Shown here: piece by piece, positions 6,926 through 16,097 of the stretch
How the letters are laid out: each line of letters starts with the position of its first letter
Position numbering within the stretch: the stretch's first letter is position 1
Assembly: GCA_938024995.1 (NCBI GenBank)
Contig: CALJDU010000033.1
Span: 243,023-307,022, forward strand
Direction of reading: 5' to 3'
Origin: an uncultured bacterium
Lineage (GTDB): Bacteria > Myxococcota_A > Polyangia > Polyangiales > Houyiibacteriaceae
Length of the DNA stretch: 64,000 nucleotides
Notes under the pieces: generated by a model
Databases searched by the model: none
What the model was told of the DNA's origin: nothing
What the model saw: only the letters and a program-made list of their open reading frames with translations
Position numbers and translations under genes: made by a program

Positions 6926-9625
6926 TCAGCCTCCGCACATCATCCGCTGGCCGTAGCGAAGGTATGTGCTGCACATCGCCTTCAGGCGGTTCTGCGTGTT
7001 GTTGATGCAGCCCATTCCAGGACAGTAGCCACAGTAGGCATCGTTGACGCAGTCAGAGCAGGCACTGTGCACCGAGCAGTCGTAGCAACCATTGCGGTTG
7101 TCCAACCAGTCCGCGGCCGGGCAGGACTCACCTTCGCCGCTCGGGATACAGGTGTTGGTCCCGGCGCACCAGCCGCAACCCGTGATGTCGTTGCAGCTTG
7201 AGCAGCTGTCGCCCATGTCGCACGGGTTCTCTTCTGGGAGGTGACCACAATCGGTCGGGCACGTCTCCTGCGTCTCGCCAGCGTCTTCCATGCAGATCGT
7301 GTCTCCGCAGGACGGGCCGTCTTCGGTGCAGTCGCTCGGACAGCTCTCAGGCGTCTCGTCGATCGCGCAGACCATGTCGCCGCAGCTCGAGGCCACGCCG
7401 CAATCCGCCTCGCAGGACGCAGTGGTCTCCGCGCCGTTGCAAGCGCCGTCGCCGCAGGCAGGCGTGCTCCCGTCGACGCAGTCCGCCGCGCAGTCCGACG
7501 CCGTCTCGCTGCCGTTGCACTCTGCGTCTCCGCAGATGGGTCGCCCCCCTACGCAGTCCGCCGCGCAGTCCACCTCGGACTCACTCGAGTTGCACACGCC
7601 GTCACCGCAGCTCGCCCCGCTCCCGCAGTCCGCTGCGCAGTCCATCGGGGTCTCGCTGCCGTTGCACGCACCGTCACCACAAGCGACACCGATCAAACCG
7701 CTGTCGCAGTCCGCCGCGCAGTCCACCTCGGACTCCGTCGCGTCGCACGCGCCATCTCCGCACCAGGCTTCGTCGCCGCCGCTTCCGCAGTCCGCCGCGC
7801 AGCTCGCGATGGTCTCGCTGCCGTTGCAGTCATCGTCGCCGCACACCGGAGCGACCGCCGGGCAGTCCGACGCGCAGGTCGTGGTGTTCTCCGCGCCGTT
7901 GCACGCACCGTCGCCGCAAGTCGGCATGGTGCTGCCGCTGTCGCAGTCCGCCGCGCAGCTCATCTCGGTCTCGCTGCCGTTGCAGGCACCGTCGCCGCAA
8001 CGTGGACCATCGCCGCCCGTCGCTGTGTCGCAATCCGCCGCGCAGTCTGCTGGAGTCTCGGTCGGATCACACGCGCCGTCGCCACACCACGCCGTTCCGC
8101 CGCTTCCACAGTCCGCGGCGCAGGTGGCCTCGGTCTCGCTCCCGTTGCACGAGCCGTCTCCACAGCTGGGCATTGTCGCCGGGCAGTCGGACGCGCAGCT
8201 CGCGGTCGTCTCGCCGCTGTCACACGTTCCGTCACCACAGACCGGGCCGCCGCCCATGTCGCAGTCCGCGGGGCAGCTCGTGGCGTCTTCCATCGCGCCG
8301 CACATCCCGTCGCCGCACATCTCGGGCTCGTCACACCACGGGAACTCGCCTTCGCGCTCGGCGATGGGTCGCTCCGCAATGGTCAGGGCGTACTCCACAG
8401 ACGCAATGGAGCGGTCGATGATCGGGATCTCCAGGATAGCCGCGATCTGACCGACGAGACCGAGCTTCGCCTCGGCCTTCCACGTGCACTCAGACAGGTT
8501 GCCTTCGAACGTTCCGGAGAGCGCCGGTCCGAGCGAAGCCGAGGGGCCCGCGGCGTCGTAGATCTTGCCCTTGTACTCGATGCCCCCCGAGAGCTTCAGC
8601 TCGATCTTGAAGTTGCCGTCCTGACGACCTTCGACGTTGAGAGACGTGGTCCCGTTGGACTCTGGTTCCCATACGCGGCGCCAGCGGCTGCCGTCGTACG
8701 TCGCGCCTGCTTCAAACCCGATTGTCCCTCTCGCGCGTCCTGTGAAGTCCGCGACGTTTCCAGAAACACCAAGCTCGAGGCCGAGGGTCGGGGCGATCTC
8801 GTGGGTCAACACCACTGGAACCGGGCCGACCGCGAAGGTGGTGGCGGACTCCCACTTGGGTACCGCGTCTCCCGCGATCGCTTCCAAGATGTTGAGGCTG
8901 CACGAAGCGTTGCCGGTGACCTCGCCGGTCAACGTCGCGCCGATGGTCATCGCGCCACCCATGATGAACTTCGCGCTCTTCAAAACACCGCGAGGATAAG
9001 GAACGCCCCAGCGTCGACCCCAGCCCCAGTCCATGTTGACCTCGACGACGAACGTCGGGTTCATGTTGAACTCGGGCTTCAGTCCGAGACCGCTCGCGGC
9101 ACCTGCGCCACACGAAAGACCTCGCGCACCGGTCGGCCACGGCGGGACAAACTTCGCACCGCCTTCACCGTCGAGCGCATCGATGCGGCCGCTCACGTCA
9201 TCGTCAACCTCACGCCACTGAGGCGTTCCAGGACGGTGCGTGATGATGAAGTGACCCTTACCGATCAACTCACCGAGCTCGGCGGGCTCGGTCTCAGCTT
9301 CGACCGAACCATCCGGCAACGTCGTCACCGAGATCAGTCGACGAAGGTAACCACCGTCCTGAATGCCCGAGACGACATGCTCCGCTTCGAGCGCGATCGT
9401 AGGAGCGCCTGAGTAGTGGAAGATGAGCCGGTTCTCGAAGACCTCGACGCTGGTCAGCGCACCGTCCGACTCGGGAAGGCGCGCGTAGGAAGTGAGCTCG
9501 ATCTCCTCAAGGGTCTCGACCTCCAGCTCGGGCGGGGGCTCATCCGACGAGCACCCCGCAAACGACATCGCCACGGAGGTGACGAAACAAAGCGCAAAAC
9601 GACGAATCCAAAAACCGCTCATCAA
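6926..9625 (-). CDS. Lipoprotein with 14 tandem CGDG Cys-rich repeats and PSI-like C-terminus
   Basis: An 899-residue protein with lipobox VAMSFAGC. Residues about 20-440 form a beta-rich globular region with no recognised family. Residues about 440-790 are 14 copies of a roughly 24-residue unit with consensus CGDGACNGSETxxxCAADC; the four Cys and the Asp/Glu positions are constant and suggest disulfide-pinned, possibly cation-binding, modules. The C-terminus has two PSI/plexin-like Cys clusters (SCSSCNDITGCGWC and ACSDCVNDAYCGYC). It is most likely anchored at the outer surface and used in adhesion or matrix contact (inference). A strong terminator follows the gene. The repeat number probably varies between strains, because the units are similar at the DNA level. 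Confidence 0.8.
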   Translation of the reverse strand: MMSGFWIRRFALCFVTSVAMSFAGCSSDEPPPELEVETLEEIELTSYARLPESDGALTSVEVFENRLIFHYSGAPTIALEAEHVVSGIQDGGYLRRLISVTTLPDGSVEAETEPAELGELIGKGHFIITHRPGTPQWREVDDDVSGRIDALDGEGGAKFVPPWPTGARGLSCGAGAASGLGLKPEFNMNPTFVVEVNMDWGWGRRWGVPYPRGVLKSAKFIMGGAMTIGATLTGEVTGNASCSLNILEAIAGDAVPKWESATTFAVGPVPVVLTHEIAPTLGLELGVSGNVADFTGRARGTIGFEAGATYDGSRWRRVWEPESNGTTSLNVEGRQDGNFKIELKLSGGIEYKGKIYDAAGPSASLGPALSGTFEGNLSECTWKAEAKLGLVGQIAAILEIPIIDRSIASVEYALTIAERPIAEREGEFPWCDEPEMCGDGMCGAMEDATSCPADCDMGGGPVCGDGTCDSGETTASCASDCPATMPSCGDGSCNGSETEATCAADCGSGGTAWCGDGACDPTETPADCAADCDTATGGDGPRCGDGACNGSETEMSCAADCDSGSTMPTCGDGACNGAENTTTCASDCPAVAPVCGDDDCNGSETIASCAADCGSGGDEAWCGDGACDATESEVDCAADCDSGLIGVACGDGACNGSETPMDCAADCGSGASCGDGVCNSSESEVDCAADCVGGRPICGDAECNGSETASDCAADCVDGSTPACGDGACNGAETTASCEADCGVASSCGDMVCAIDETPESCPSDCTEDGPSCGDTICMEDAGETQETCPTDCGHLPEENPCDMGDSCSSCNDITGCGWCAGTNTCIPSGEGESCPAADWLDNRNGCYDCSVHSACSDCVNDAYCGYCPGMGCINNTQNRLKAMCSTYLRYGQRMMCGG
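7245..8315 (-). repeat. Coding tandem repeat, 14 units of about 72-78 bp
   Basis: DNA encoding the 14 CGDG modules. On the plus strand the phrase cagtccgccgcgcag recurs with small changes at the boundary of most units. Regular codon-aligned spacing and an open frame show that this is a protein repeat, not a CRISPR array. Confidence 0.85.
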
Positions 9626-9639
9626 GACCCCTCTGGTCG

Positions 9640-9655
9640 GCGGAGCCTGCTCCGC
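9640..9655. promoter_or_regulatory. Perfect inverted repeat just upstream of the lipoprotein start
   Basis: The sequence gcggag-cctg-ctccgc is a perfect palindromic hairpin 15 bases upstream of the ATG at 9625. It could be an operator or a 5'-leader hairpin. Only position and symmetry support this. The remaining 9656-9879 gap holds nothing else I can identify. Confidence 0.25.
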
Positions 9656-9879
9656 GCACCCTCACGATTGTGCAATCTGCGTTCCACCAAGAGACGGGAG
9701 CGCTGGCACATCGTTGCCCGTCACTAGCCACGAAATCCCCGGCGTTTCAAGCATTTACAGTGAACTTAGAACACTCCAAGCGTGGGTGCGACTGGATGAC
9801 CGGGGCATAGAGTCTCCAGCTCGCGCAAACCTGTCCCAGCGCACAAGACCGCGGCGAAGGTCCAAGTCACCCGATCGGC

Positions 9880-10479
9880 TCAGAGCAAGCCCTCTTCCGA
9901 GAGCGCTTCGTGGACCGCCGGGCGCTCCTTCATCCGGGTCATGAACGCCTCGATGTGGGTGAAGCCGCTCATGTCGATCTTCGCGTAGCGAGACCAGTTC
10001 GCGACCGTGAACAAGTAGGCGTCCGCGACGCTGAAGTCGCCGAGCAAGTACGGCTGCTTGGCGAGATGTTCGTCGACGTAAGTGAACCGCTCGTTGAGCT
10101 TCTCTTTCGCCCGCCGAACCGTGTCTTCCTCGAAGCGTTTGAAGATCGGCGAGAACGCTTGGTGTAACTCCGTCGAGATGAAGTTGAGCCACGACTGACA
10201 ACGCGCGCGATCGAGCGTTCCGTTCTCTGGGGCGAGCTTCTTGTCCGGGACCTGGTCCGCGACGTACTGCACGATCGCCGGACCTTCAGTCAGCACGGTT
10301 CCGTCCGCGAGCACCAACGTCGGGACGTAGCCCAGCGGGTTGTAGTCACGGAGGTCGCGACCATCGCGCGTCTTCTTCGTGGACATGCTCGCGCGCACCA
10401 ACGTGAAGTCGAGCCCCGACTCGCGAAGGACGATGTGGGGAGAGAGGGAACAGGCGGAAGGTGAGTAGAAGAGCTCCAT
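9880..10479 (-). CDS. gstA: Glutathione S-transferase, beta class (GstA-like)
   Basis: A 199-residue protein starting at MELFYSPSACSL. Cys10 is the mixed-disulfide Cys of bacterial beta-class GSTs, and the glutathione-contact motif YVPTLVLADGTVLTEGPAI is present. The C-terminal helical domain contains ISTELHQAFSPIF, whose His matches His106 of E. coli GstA, and FSVADAYLFTV, the conserved N-capping/hydrophobic-staple motif. Length matches E. coli GstA (201). An upstream in-frame ATG at 10551 would add a basic tail with no family match and was rejected. It is transcribed divergently from the MATE exporter across an 83-base gap, so the pair may share a stress-responsive control region (inference). 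Cytoplasmic conjugation of electrophiles to glutathione. Confidence 0.9.
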   Translation of the reverse strand: MELFYSPSACSLSPHIVLRESGLDFTLVRASMSTKKTRDGRDLRDYNPLGYVPTLVLADGTVLTEGPAIVQYVADQVPDKKLAPENGTLDRARCQSWLNFISTELHQAFSPIFKRFEEDTVRRAKEKLNERFTYVDEHLAKQPYLLGDFSVADAYLFTVANWSRYAKIDMSGFTHIEAFMTRMKERPAVHEALSEEGLL

Positions 10480-10562
10480 AGCGCGGAGCTTACCTGAGAC
10501 GAAAGCGCGCGCGCTCGCGAAGATGAACCTCAGTCGCCGCTTTCGCGTCATAGTCCCGCCGG

Positions 10563-11945
10563 ATGTCCAGCTCGACCGACGGCGGCTCGCTCTCGCACCG
10601 CGGGATCCTCGCGTTGGCGATCCCGATCATGCTCTCCAATGTCACGACGCCGCTCCTCGGCGTGGTCGACACCGCGGTCATCGGACGACTCCCTGGCGCG
10701 CAATACGTCGGCGCGGTCGCGCTCGGCTCTTTGGTTTTCTCTTTCGTGTTCTGGGCGTTCGGCTTCCTCCGCATGGGCACGACCGGTCTCACCGCGCAAG
10801 CGATTGGCGCGGGGGACGACGAGGAGATCCGGGCGACGCTCGCGCGCTCGCTCTTGATCGCGGTCGTCATCGGCGCCGGGCTGATGTTGTTGGCTGGACC
10901 GATTCGTTCGCTCTCGCTCCACTTGCTCGACGCGAGCGACGAGGTGGAGTCGCTGGTCGGCCGGTACATCGAGCTGCGGATCGACGCGGCGCCCGCGACG
11001 CTGATGAACTACGCCCTCCTCGGTTGGTTCGTTGGTCTGGGCAAAACTCGAACCGGACTGGGGCTCCAGCTGACCTTGAACCTGACGAACATGGCGCTCG
11101 ACGCGGTCTTCGTCCTCGTCCTCGAGTGGGGCGTCGACGGGGTCGCGCTTGGTACCGCCTTCGCCGAGTGGTTCGCGGCAGGAGTCGGCGTCCTGGTCGC
11201 GAGCCGCCACCTACGAGGACGCGGGTTGCCGCGCTGGAGCCGCATCGTCGAACGCGAGAGCTTACGCCGGACCCTCGGCGTCAGCTTCGACATCATGGTC
11301 CGCTCAATCGCCCTGGTCGTCGTCTTCGTCTTCTTCAGCGCTCAAGGCGCGTCCATCAGCGACGAGGTGCTCGCCGCGAACGCGGTGCTGATGCACTTCA
11401 TCGACACCTCGGCCTACTTTCTCGACGGGCTCGCCTACGCCGCCGAGGCGCTGGTCGGACGAGCGTTCGGCGCGCGTGACGGCGCGACGTTTCGAAGCGC
11501 GGCGCGCCGCACGACCTTCTGGGCCGCCGTCTTCGCGGCCTGCGCGACTGTCGCGTTCGTCCTCGCCGGGGACGAGATCATCGACGCCTTCACGGTCGAT
11601 CTCGAGACGCGCCGCGTCGCGCGGGACTACCTTTACTGGGCCGCCTTCGCGCCGCTCGCGGGGGTCCTCGCGTTTCAGCTGGACGGTGTTTTCATCGGGG
11701 CGACCCAGGGTCCCGCCATGCGTAACAGCATGCTCTTGAGCACCGCGCTCTTCTTCGGCGCGTGGTGGTTGCTGCGCCCTCACGGCAACAACGGGCTATG
11801 GGCGGCGTTCTATGTTCACTACGGCGCGCGTACCCTGACGCTCGGCGCGCACGTACCGGGATTGCTTCGGCGCGTTGACCGTCCGCTCGAACGAGCGGCC
11901 CTCGATCCCGCTGTCAAAGACGACCCATCCGTCGATCCACCTTGA
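10563..11945 (+). CDS. dinF: MATE-family efflux transporter, DinF subgroup
   Basis: A 460-residue protein with about 12 hydrophobic helices. The N-terminus (LALAIPIMLSNVTTPLLGVV followed by DTAVIGRL) and LRMGTTGLTAQAIGAGDDEE match DinF-type MATE transporters, which export organic cations or oxidised compounds using H+ or Na+. The internal MATE repeat is visible (ALAIPIML in the N half and LGVSFDIMVRSIALVVV in the C half). The C-terminal tail is short and acidic. It is divergent from the GST gene. The substrate cannot be read from sequence. The symbol is by subgroup resemblance. Confidence 0.85.
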   Translation: MSSSTDGGSLSHRGILALAIPIMLSNVTTPLLGVVDTAVIGRLPGAQYVGAVALGSLVFSFVFWAFGFLRMGTTGLTAQAIGAGDDEEIRATLARSLLIAVVIGAGLMLLAGPIRSLSLHLLDASDEVESLVGRYIELRIDAAPATLMNYALLGWFVGLGKTRTGLGLQLTLNLTNMALDAVFVLVLEWGVDGVALGTAFAEWFAAGVGVLVASRHLRGRGLPRWSRIVERESLRRTLGVSFDIMVRSIALVVVFVFFSAQGASISDEVLAANAVLMHFIDTSAYFLDGLAYAAEALVGRAFGARDGATFRSAARRTTFWAAVFAACATVAFVLAGDEIIDAFTVDLETRRVARDYLYWAAFAPLAGVLAFQLDGVFIGATQGPAMRNSMLLSTALFFGAWWLLRPHGNNGLWAAFYVHYGARTLTLGAHVPGLLRRVDRPLERAALDPAVKDDPSVDPP

Positions 11946-12016
11946 CCCATGATCCCGCATGGGTAGAGCTGGCCGCGATGCGCGGGTCATGACGGCCCGC
12001 GCGTCGAAGGGAAACA

Positions 12017-13383
12017 ATGGATAGTGAATCCAACTGGCAAGCGTTCTTTGATGGTCTCACGCGTTTGCTCGCGCACGAACAAGCCGAACCCGTCCGCGCT
12101 CCCTACAACGACGACACGCCCAAGACCCTTCCTCTGAGCGTGACCAAAGAAGGCTGCTCGATCCCGGAAGTTGTCGAGGCTCTGGTCCAGATCGGGATGA
12201 CGACGCCGGCGACCTCATCTCCGCAGTTCTTCAACCAGCTCTTCTCCGGCCGCCTCGAGATCGCGACGATGGCGGACATGCTCGCGGCGTTCTTCAACAA
12301 CTCGATGTACAGTACAAGGTCGCCGGTGCGCACGCCTTCATCGAGCAGAGCTTGATTGAGCGCATGTGCGGGTTCGCGGGTTTCCCCGAAGGCGACGGCG
12401 CGTTCACGCCGGGCGGATCCATGTCGAACATGCTCGCGATGATCATCGCACGGGAAGAGCGATTCACGACCGATGAGCAGGACGGCCTCTCGGGACACCG
12501 CGCGGTCGCCTACACCTCGGACCAAGGCCACTACTCGGTTCGAAAGAACGCGATGCTGACCGGGATCGGTCGTCGACAGTTGCGCGCGATCGAGAGCGAT
12601 GTTCGCGGACGCATGAAGCCCGACGCGCTCGACGCGCAGATCAAGCGTGACCTCGCGAGCGGATTCGTCCCCTTCTTCGTCAACCTCACCGCGGGGACCA
12701 CCGTGCTCGGCGCGTTCGATCCGATCGAGGAGCTCACCGACGTCGCGCACGGTCACGGGCTCTGGGTCCACGTCGACGGCGCCATGGGAGGTTCTGCGCT
12801 GCTCAGCCCAACGCACCGCGGAAACCTCGCGGGCCTTCCGCGCGTCGACAGTTTCACCTGGGACGCCCACAAGCTCATGGGCGTGCCGCTCACCTCGTCG
12901 GTCTGCCTGTTCCGAAAGCCGGGCGCGCTGCTGAGGCACATGAACGAGACCGCTGACTATCTGTTCCAAGGCGACGACGCGGTGGTCGAAGCGGGCATGA
13001 CCTCGCTCCAGTGCGGTCGCCGCAACGACGCCCTCAAAGCCTGGGCAGCCTGGAAACAGCTTGGCGACGATGGATACACCGCTCGAATCGACAACCTGGT
13101 CGCGATGGCGGGCGTCGCGGCAGATCGGATCCGCGCGACTGACGGGCTGACCCTGGTTAAGCCGCCCGAGTTCATCAACGTCTGCTTTACGATCGACGGA
13201 GTCGACTCCGCAGCGATGTGCCAAGCCCTCCTCGACGAGGGGCGGGCGATGGTCGGACACGCCAAGGTCGACGGAGCGCGAGTGGTCCGGATGGCGATCG
13301 CCTCTCCGACGACCCCGGAACAGCTGGATACATTCTTCCGATCTGTGGAGCGCACGGCCGTCGAACTTCGCGCCATCGCTTGA
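12017..13383 (+). pseudogene. Group II PLP-dependent decarboxylase, broken by a one-base frameshift
   Basis: Starts at ATG 12017 after GAAGGG. Residues 1-98 (12017-12310) match the N-terminus of group II decarboxylases (glutamate, cysteine-sulfinate or aromatic amino acid types: SPQFFNQLFSGRLE). The frame then ends early at 12355. Deleting-frame reading from 12313 continues exactly where the family continues (YKVAGAHAFIEQSLIERM, then TPGGSMSNMLAMIIAREE) through the PLP-lysine motif TWDAHKLMG to a normal C-terminus at 13383. One missing base near 12311-12312 restores a protein of about 455 residues, the usual length. It is either a sequencing indel or a recent inactivation; everything else looks intact. 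Substrate unknown. It lies 32 bases before the acyltransferase gene. Confidence 0.8.
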
Positions 13384-13415
13384 CCCACCCCCCACGAAGA
13401 GTAGAGGTGGCGGCA

Positions 13416-14384
13416 ATGCTCACGCTCGACCTCTACGATCGCATCCAGCTTCGGCTTCGGCCACGCCTTCAACAAGCGATCGCAGAGGGCTTCCTCCGCT
13501 TCGACTATCGCAACGTCGACCTCAGCGTCGAGGGCGTCGAGAACCTCCCGAGCGGGCCGGTCATCTACGCGATGAACCACACCGACAACTTCAACTACTG
13601 GCCGTTCCAGTACGAGCTCCACCGCCTCTTTCGCCGCTACACCGCGACCTGGGTCAAAGGGAAAAACTACGAGGGGCGCGTTTCGTCTGCGTTCATGCGC
13701 TCGACCAACAACATCCCGCTCGCTTCGCGCGGCTACGTCATCACGCGTGACTTCGTCGACACGACCGGGCGCAAGCCAACCGACGATGAGTACCGCTCTT
13801 TGCGGAACGCGGTCGACACGCAGACGCCGATCGAGGGCGCGGTGCCCGACGCGATCCAAAACCGAGCGCGCGACATGCTGGGGCGAAGGTTCGAGCCGAC
13901 GCGCGAGACGTATGAAGCAGGGGTCAACGCGGTCGTCGCGGAGATGATGTCGCGGTTCATCGCGATGAACCGCAAGTGCCTCGACATGGGCCTGGACGTC
14001 TTGGTGTTTCCGCAAGGCTCGCGTTCACGACGGCTCTCGCGCGGACATATCGGCATCGCGCAGATCGCGCTCCTTCTCGACGCCACGATCGTCCCGGTCG
14101 GGTGTAGCGGGAGCGACGAGATCTACACGAGCCGAAGCATCCTGAGTAAGCCCGGCAAGGTGGTCTACCGCATCGGCAAGCCCATCCCGGCGGAGCACTG
14201 GGCCGCGATCGCTCCGGAGAGCTTCGTTCCTTTCGATCCTCAGCTCGACGACGCTCACCGGGAAGCGTTTGAGCAAGTGGTCGGCGAGGTCATGCAAGAG
14301 ATCAACGCCCTCGTCGACGAGCCCTACCGCTTCAGCGAAGACGGCGAGAGCGACGGGTCAAGCGGTAGCGATCGCTTCGTCTAG
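13416..14384 (+). CDS. PlsC-like lysophospholipid acyltransferase with altered catalytic motifs
   Basis: A 322-residue protein starting at ATG 13416 with AGAGGTGG just upstream. It has the PlsC/1-acylglycerol-phosphate acyltransferase layout: block I MNHTDNFNYW, a middle region with Arg-rich contacts, block III VFPQGSRSRR and block IV IVPVGCSG. In the family, block I is NHxxxxD and block III is FPEGTRS; here the Asp is Asn and the Glu is Gln. It may therefore be a divergent subfamily, an enzyme with changed mechanism, or inactive. Residues about 115-185 form a long insert between blocks, rich in Arg/Asp. It is probably co-transcribed with the decarboxylase upstream, which suggests an amine as acyl acceptor (inference). 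Confidence 0.75.
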   Translation: MLTLDLYDRIQLRLRPRLQQAIAEGFLRFDYRNVDLSVEGVENLPSGPVIYAMNHTDNFNYWPFQYELHRLFRRYTATWVKGKNYEGRVSSAFMRSTNNIPLASRGYVITRDFVDTTGRKPTDDEYRSLRNAVDTQTPIEGAVPDAIQNRARDMLGRRFEPTRETYEAGVNAVVAEMMSRFIAMNRKCLDMGLDVLVFPQGSRSRRLSRGHIGIAQIALLLDATIVPVGCSGSDEIYTSRSILSKPGKVVYRIGKPIPAEHWAAIAPESFVPFDPQLDDAHREAFEQVVGEVMQEINALVDEPYRFSEDGESDGSSGSDRFV

Positions 14385-14422
14385 CGTGCGAGCTCCGTCG
14401 TCGAGCGGATCCGTCGTCGCGG

Positions 14423-16072
14423 CTAACTGTCGTCGCGGCTGGCCAACGCGCGCTCGATCTTCTTGCGGTGGACCCCGAGGATCCGCGCCGCTTCGCTCTT
14501 GTTGCCGTCGGCCCGCGCGAGCGCTTGGGAAATGAGCGCGTCGCGCATCGCGGTGAGCTTGTCGTCAATGGGCTCATCCAGAACCGAACGCGCAGCCGCT
14601 TCAAACGCGTCAGTGGGCGGAGTGAGCGAGGGGTGTTCGCCTCCCGCCCCCACCCGCAGCCGGTGAAGCTGTACGCGCGCGGAGAGCTGCGCGACCGGGA
14701 CGTCGAGTCGCGACGCGGCCTCTTCGAGATCCCAGTCCACCGCGTCGAGCGTCGACTTCAACAGGCGCCGGTGATAGCGCGCGGTCGCCTCGTGCAAGGT
14801 CAACGCTTCGCTCTCTCGCTCCTCAGCGCCCAGGTCCTCCAGCTCAACGCGCTCGCTCTGTCGCATCCGCGCCTTGATCACGGCCGCCTCCACGCGATGC
14901 GCGAGCTCCCGAACGTTCCCCGGCCACTCCGCGGTGGTGAGCCAGCGGAGCACGCTGGGCGAGAGCGACGCCGGCGGGAACCCGTGACGCTCCGCGCTCG
15001 CGACGCAGAATGCGCGGGCGAGCGGAACGATGTCGACGACCCGTTCGGACAAGGGCGGCACAGCGAACGCGAGGACCTTCAAACGATAGTAGAGGTCTTC
15101 TCGAAACGCGCCGTCTCGCACCGCGCGCTCAAGGTCGACATTGGTCGCAGCGATCACGCGGATATCGGCCCGCCGCGGCTCGGTCGAACCGAGCGCGTAG
15201 TACGTCCCCGACTGAAGCAGCTGAAGCAGCTTGGCCTGAGCCGCTGGAGAGAGCTCGCCGACCTCGTCCAAAAACAGCGTCCCTCCCGCCGCCGCCTCGA
15301 CCCGTCCTTTGCGCGCCTGCTTGGCGTCGGTGTACGCGCCCGCGACCGCGCCGAAGAGCTCGCTCTCGAGAAGCGAGTCGGGGATGGCGGCGCAGTTCAC
15401 CTCCACAAAGGGACCACCGCTGCGGTGACTGATCGCGTGAACGGCCGACGCCAGCATCGTCTTGCCGGTGCCCGACGGGCCGCTGAAGAGCAGCGTGACG
15501 TCGAGCGATCCCGCCATCTCGAGCTGCGTCGTCAGCTCGCGCATGGCGTCGCTTCGACCGATGACGCCGGGGAGCTTTGTCGCGACATCGACCGGACGCG
15601 TCTCCGCGATCAGCCGCTCCGCGATGGGCGCGAGCGCGGCGGCGAAGAGCTCGATCATCTCCCGCGCAGCGACGTCAAAGATCCGCTTCGCGCGCAGATA
15701 GACGACCCCGAAACCGACCGGACCGATTGGCGTACAGATCACGCTCTCGATCTTGTTCAGCTGCACGCTCTTCAGGTCACGGTACTTCGGGTCGAGCGTC
15801 GCATCGGCGGTGACGACCGTCTCCCCCGACGCGAGCGTGGCCGCGATGATCCCGCGCGAAACGGTCGCGCGGATCTCCTCGACGCGCTCGCCGTCGCAAC
15901 CCACCGCCGCGGACCAGCGCTCGCCTTCGCCATCGAGATCGCGGACCTCCACCCAGGCCTCGCGTGCGTCCGTCGTCGCGACCAGCGACGCGAGCGCTTC
16001 GTCGAGCATTGGACCCGGCTCGTTGTGCGCGCCCAACATGAGCAGCGATCGGTAGAACGCGGCTTCGTCCAT
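14423..16072 (-). CDS. GAF-AAA+ transcriptional regulator of the sigma-54 activator family, tandem Fis helices
   Basis: A 549-residue protein starting at MDEAAFYRSLL (16072). A GAF domain covers about 15-180. The AAA+ domain covers about 190-425, with Walker A GPSGTGKT, Walker B GGTLFLDEVGEL and sensor region GNVRELAHRVE. The sigma-54 contact loop, normally GAFTGA, reads GAYTDA. The C-terminus carries two Fis-type helix-turn-helix segments: DLEEAASRLDVPVAQL, then NKSEAARILGVHRKKIERAL. The start follows the kinase-AAA gene by 25 bases, so it is the last gene of the prenyl operon or of its regulatory tail. The altered loop leaves it open whether it works with sigma-54. Confidence 0.8.
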   Translation of the reverse strand: MDEAAFYRSLLMLGAHNEPGPMLDEALASLVATTDAREAWVEVRDLDGEGERWSAAVGCDGERVEEIRATVSRGIIAATLASGETVVTADATLDPKYRDLKSVQLNKIESVICTPIGPVGFGVVYLRAKRIFDVAAREMIELFAAALAPIAERLIAETRPVDVATKLPGVIGRSDAMRELTTQLEMAGSLDVTLLFSGPSGTGKTMLASAVHAISHRSGGPFVEVNCAAIPDSLLESELFGAVAGAYTDAKQARKGRVEAAAGGTLFLDEVGELSPAAQAKLLQLLQSGTYYALGSTEPRRADIRVIAATNVDLERAVRDGAFREDLYYRLKVLAFAVPPLSERVVDIVPLARAFCVASAERHGFPPASLSPSVLRWLTTAEWPGNVRELAHRVEAAVIKARMRQSERVELEDLGAEERESEALTLHEATARYHRRLLKSTLDAVDWDLEEAASRLDVPVAQLSARVQLHRLRVGAGGEHPSLTPPTDAFEAAARSVLDEPIDDKLTAMRDALISQALARADGNKSEAARILGVHRKKIERALASRDDS

Positions 16073-16097
16073 TCGCGGGAGCCTACCAGAGCGAAGG

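Noticed and set aside
7245..8315. Possible CRISPR array because of regular spacing
   Set aside because: Units are translated in one frame, all positions are repeat-like, and there are no unique spacers or cas genes.
7198..9412. Two long plus-strand ORFs, Arg/Ser-rich and Ala/Val-rich, across the lipoprotein repeats
   Set aside because: They are translations of the reverse of the CGDG repeat; repeats on both strands arise from the same DNA.
9698..9716. Sigma-54-like promoter TGGCAC-N4-TTGC on the plus strand
   Set aside because: The spacer is one base short and no plus-strand gene begins within 800 bases downstream.
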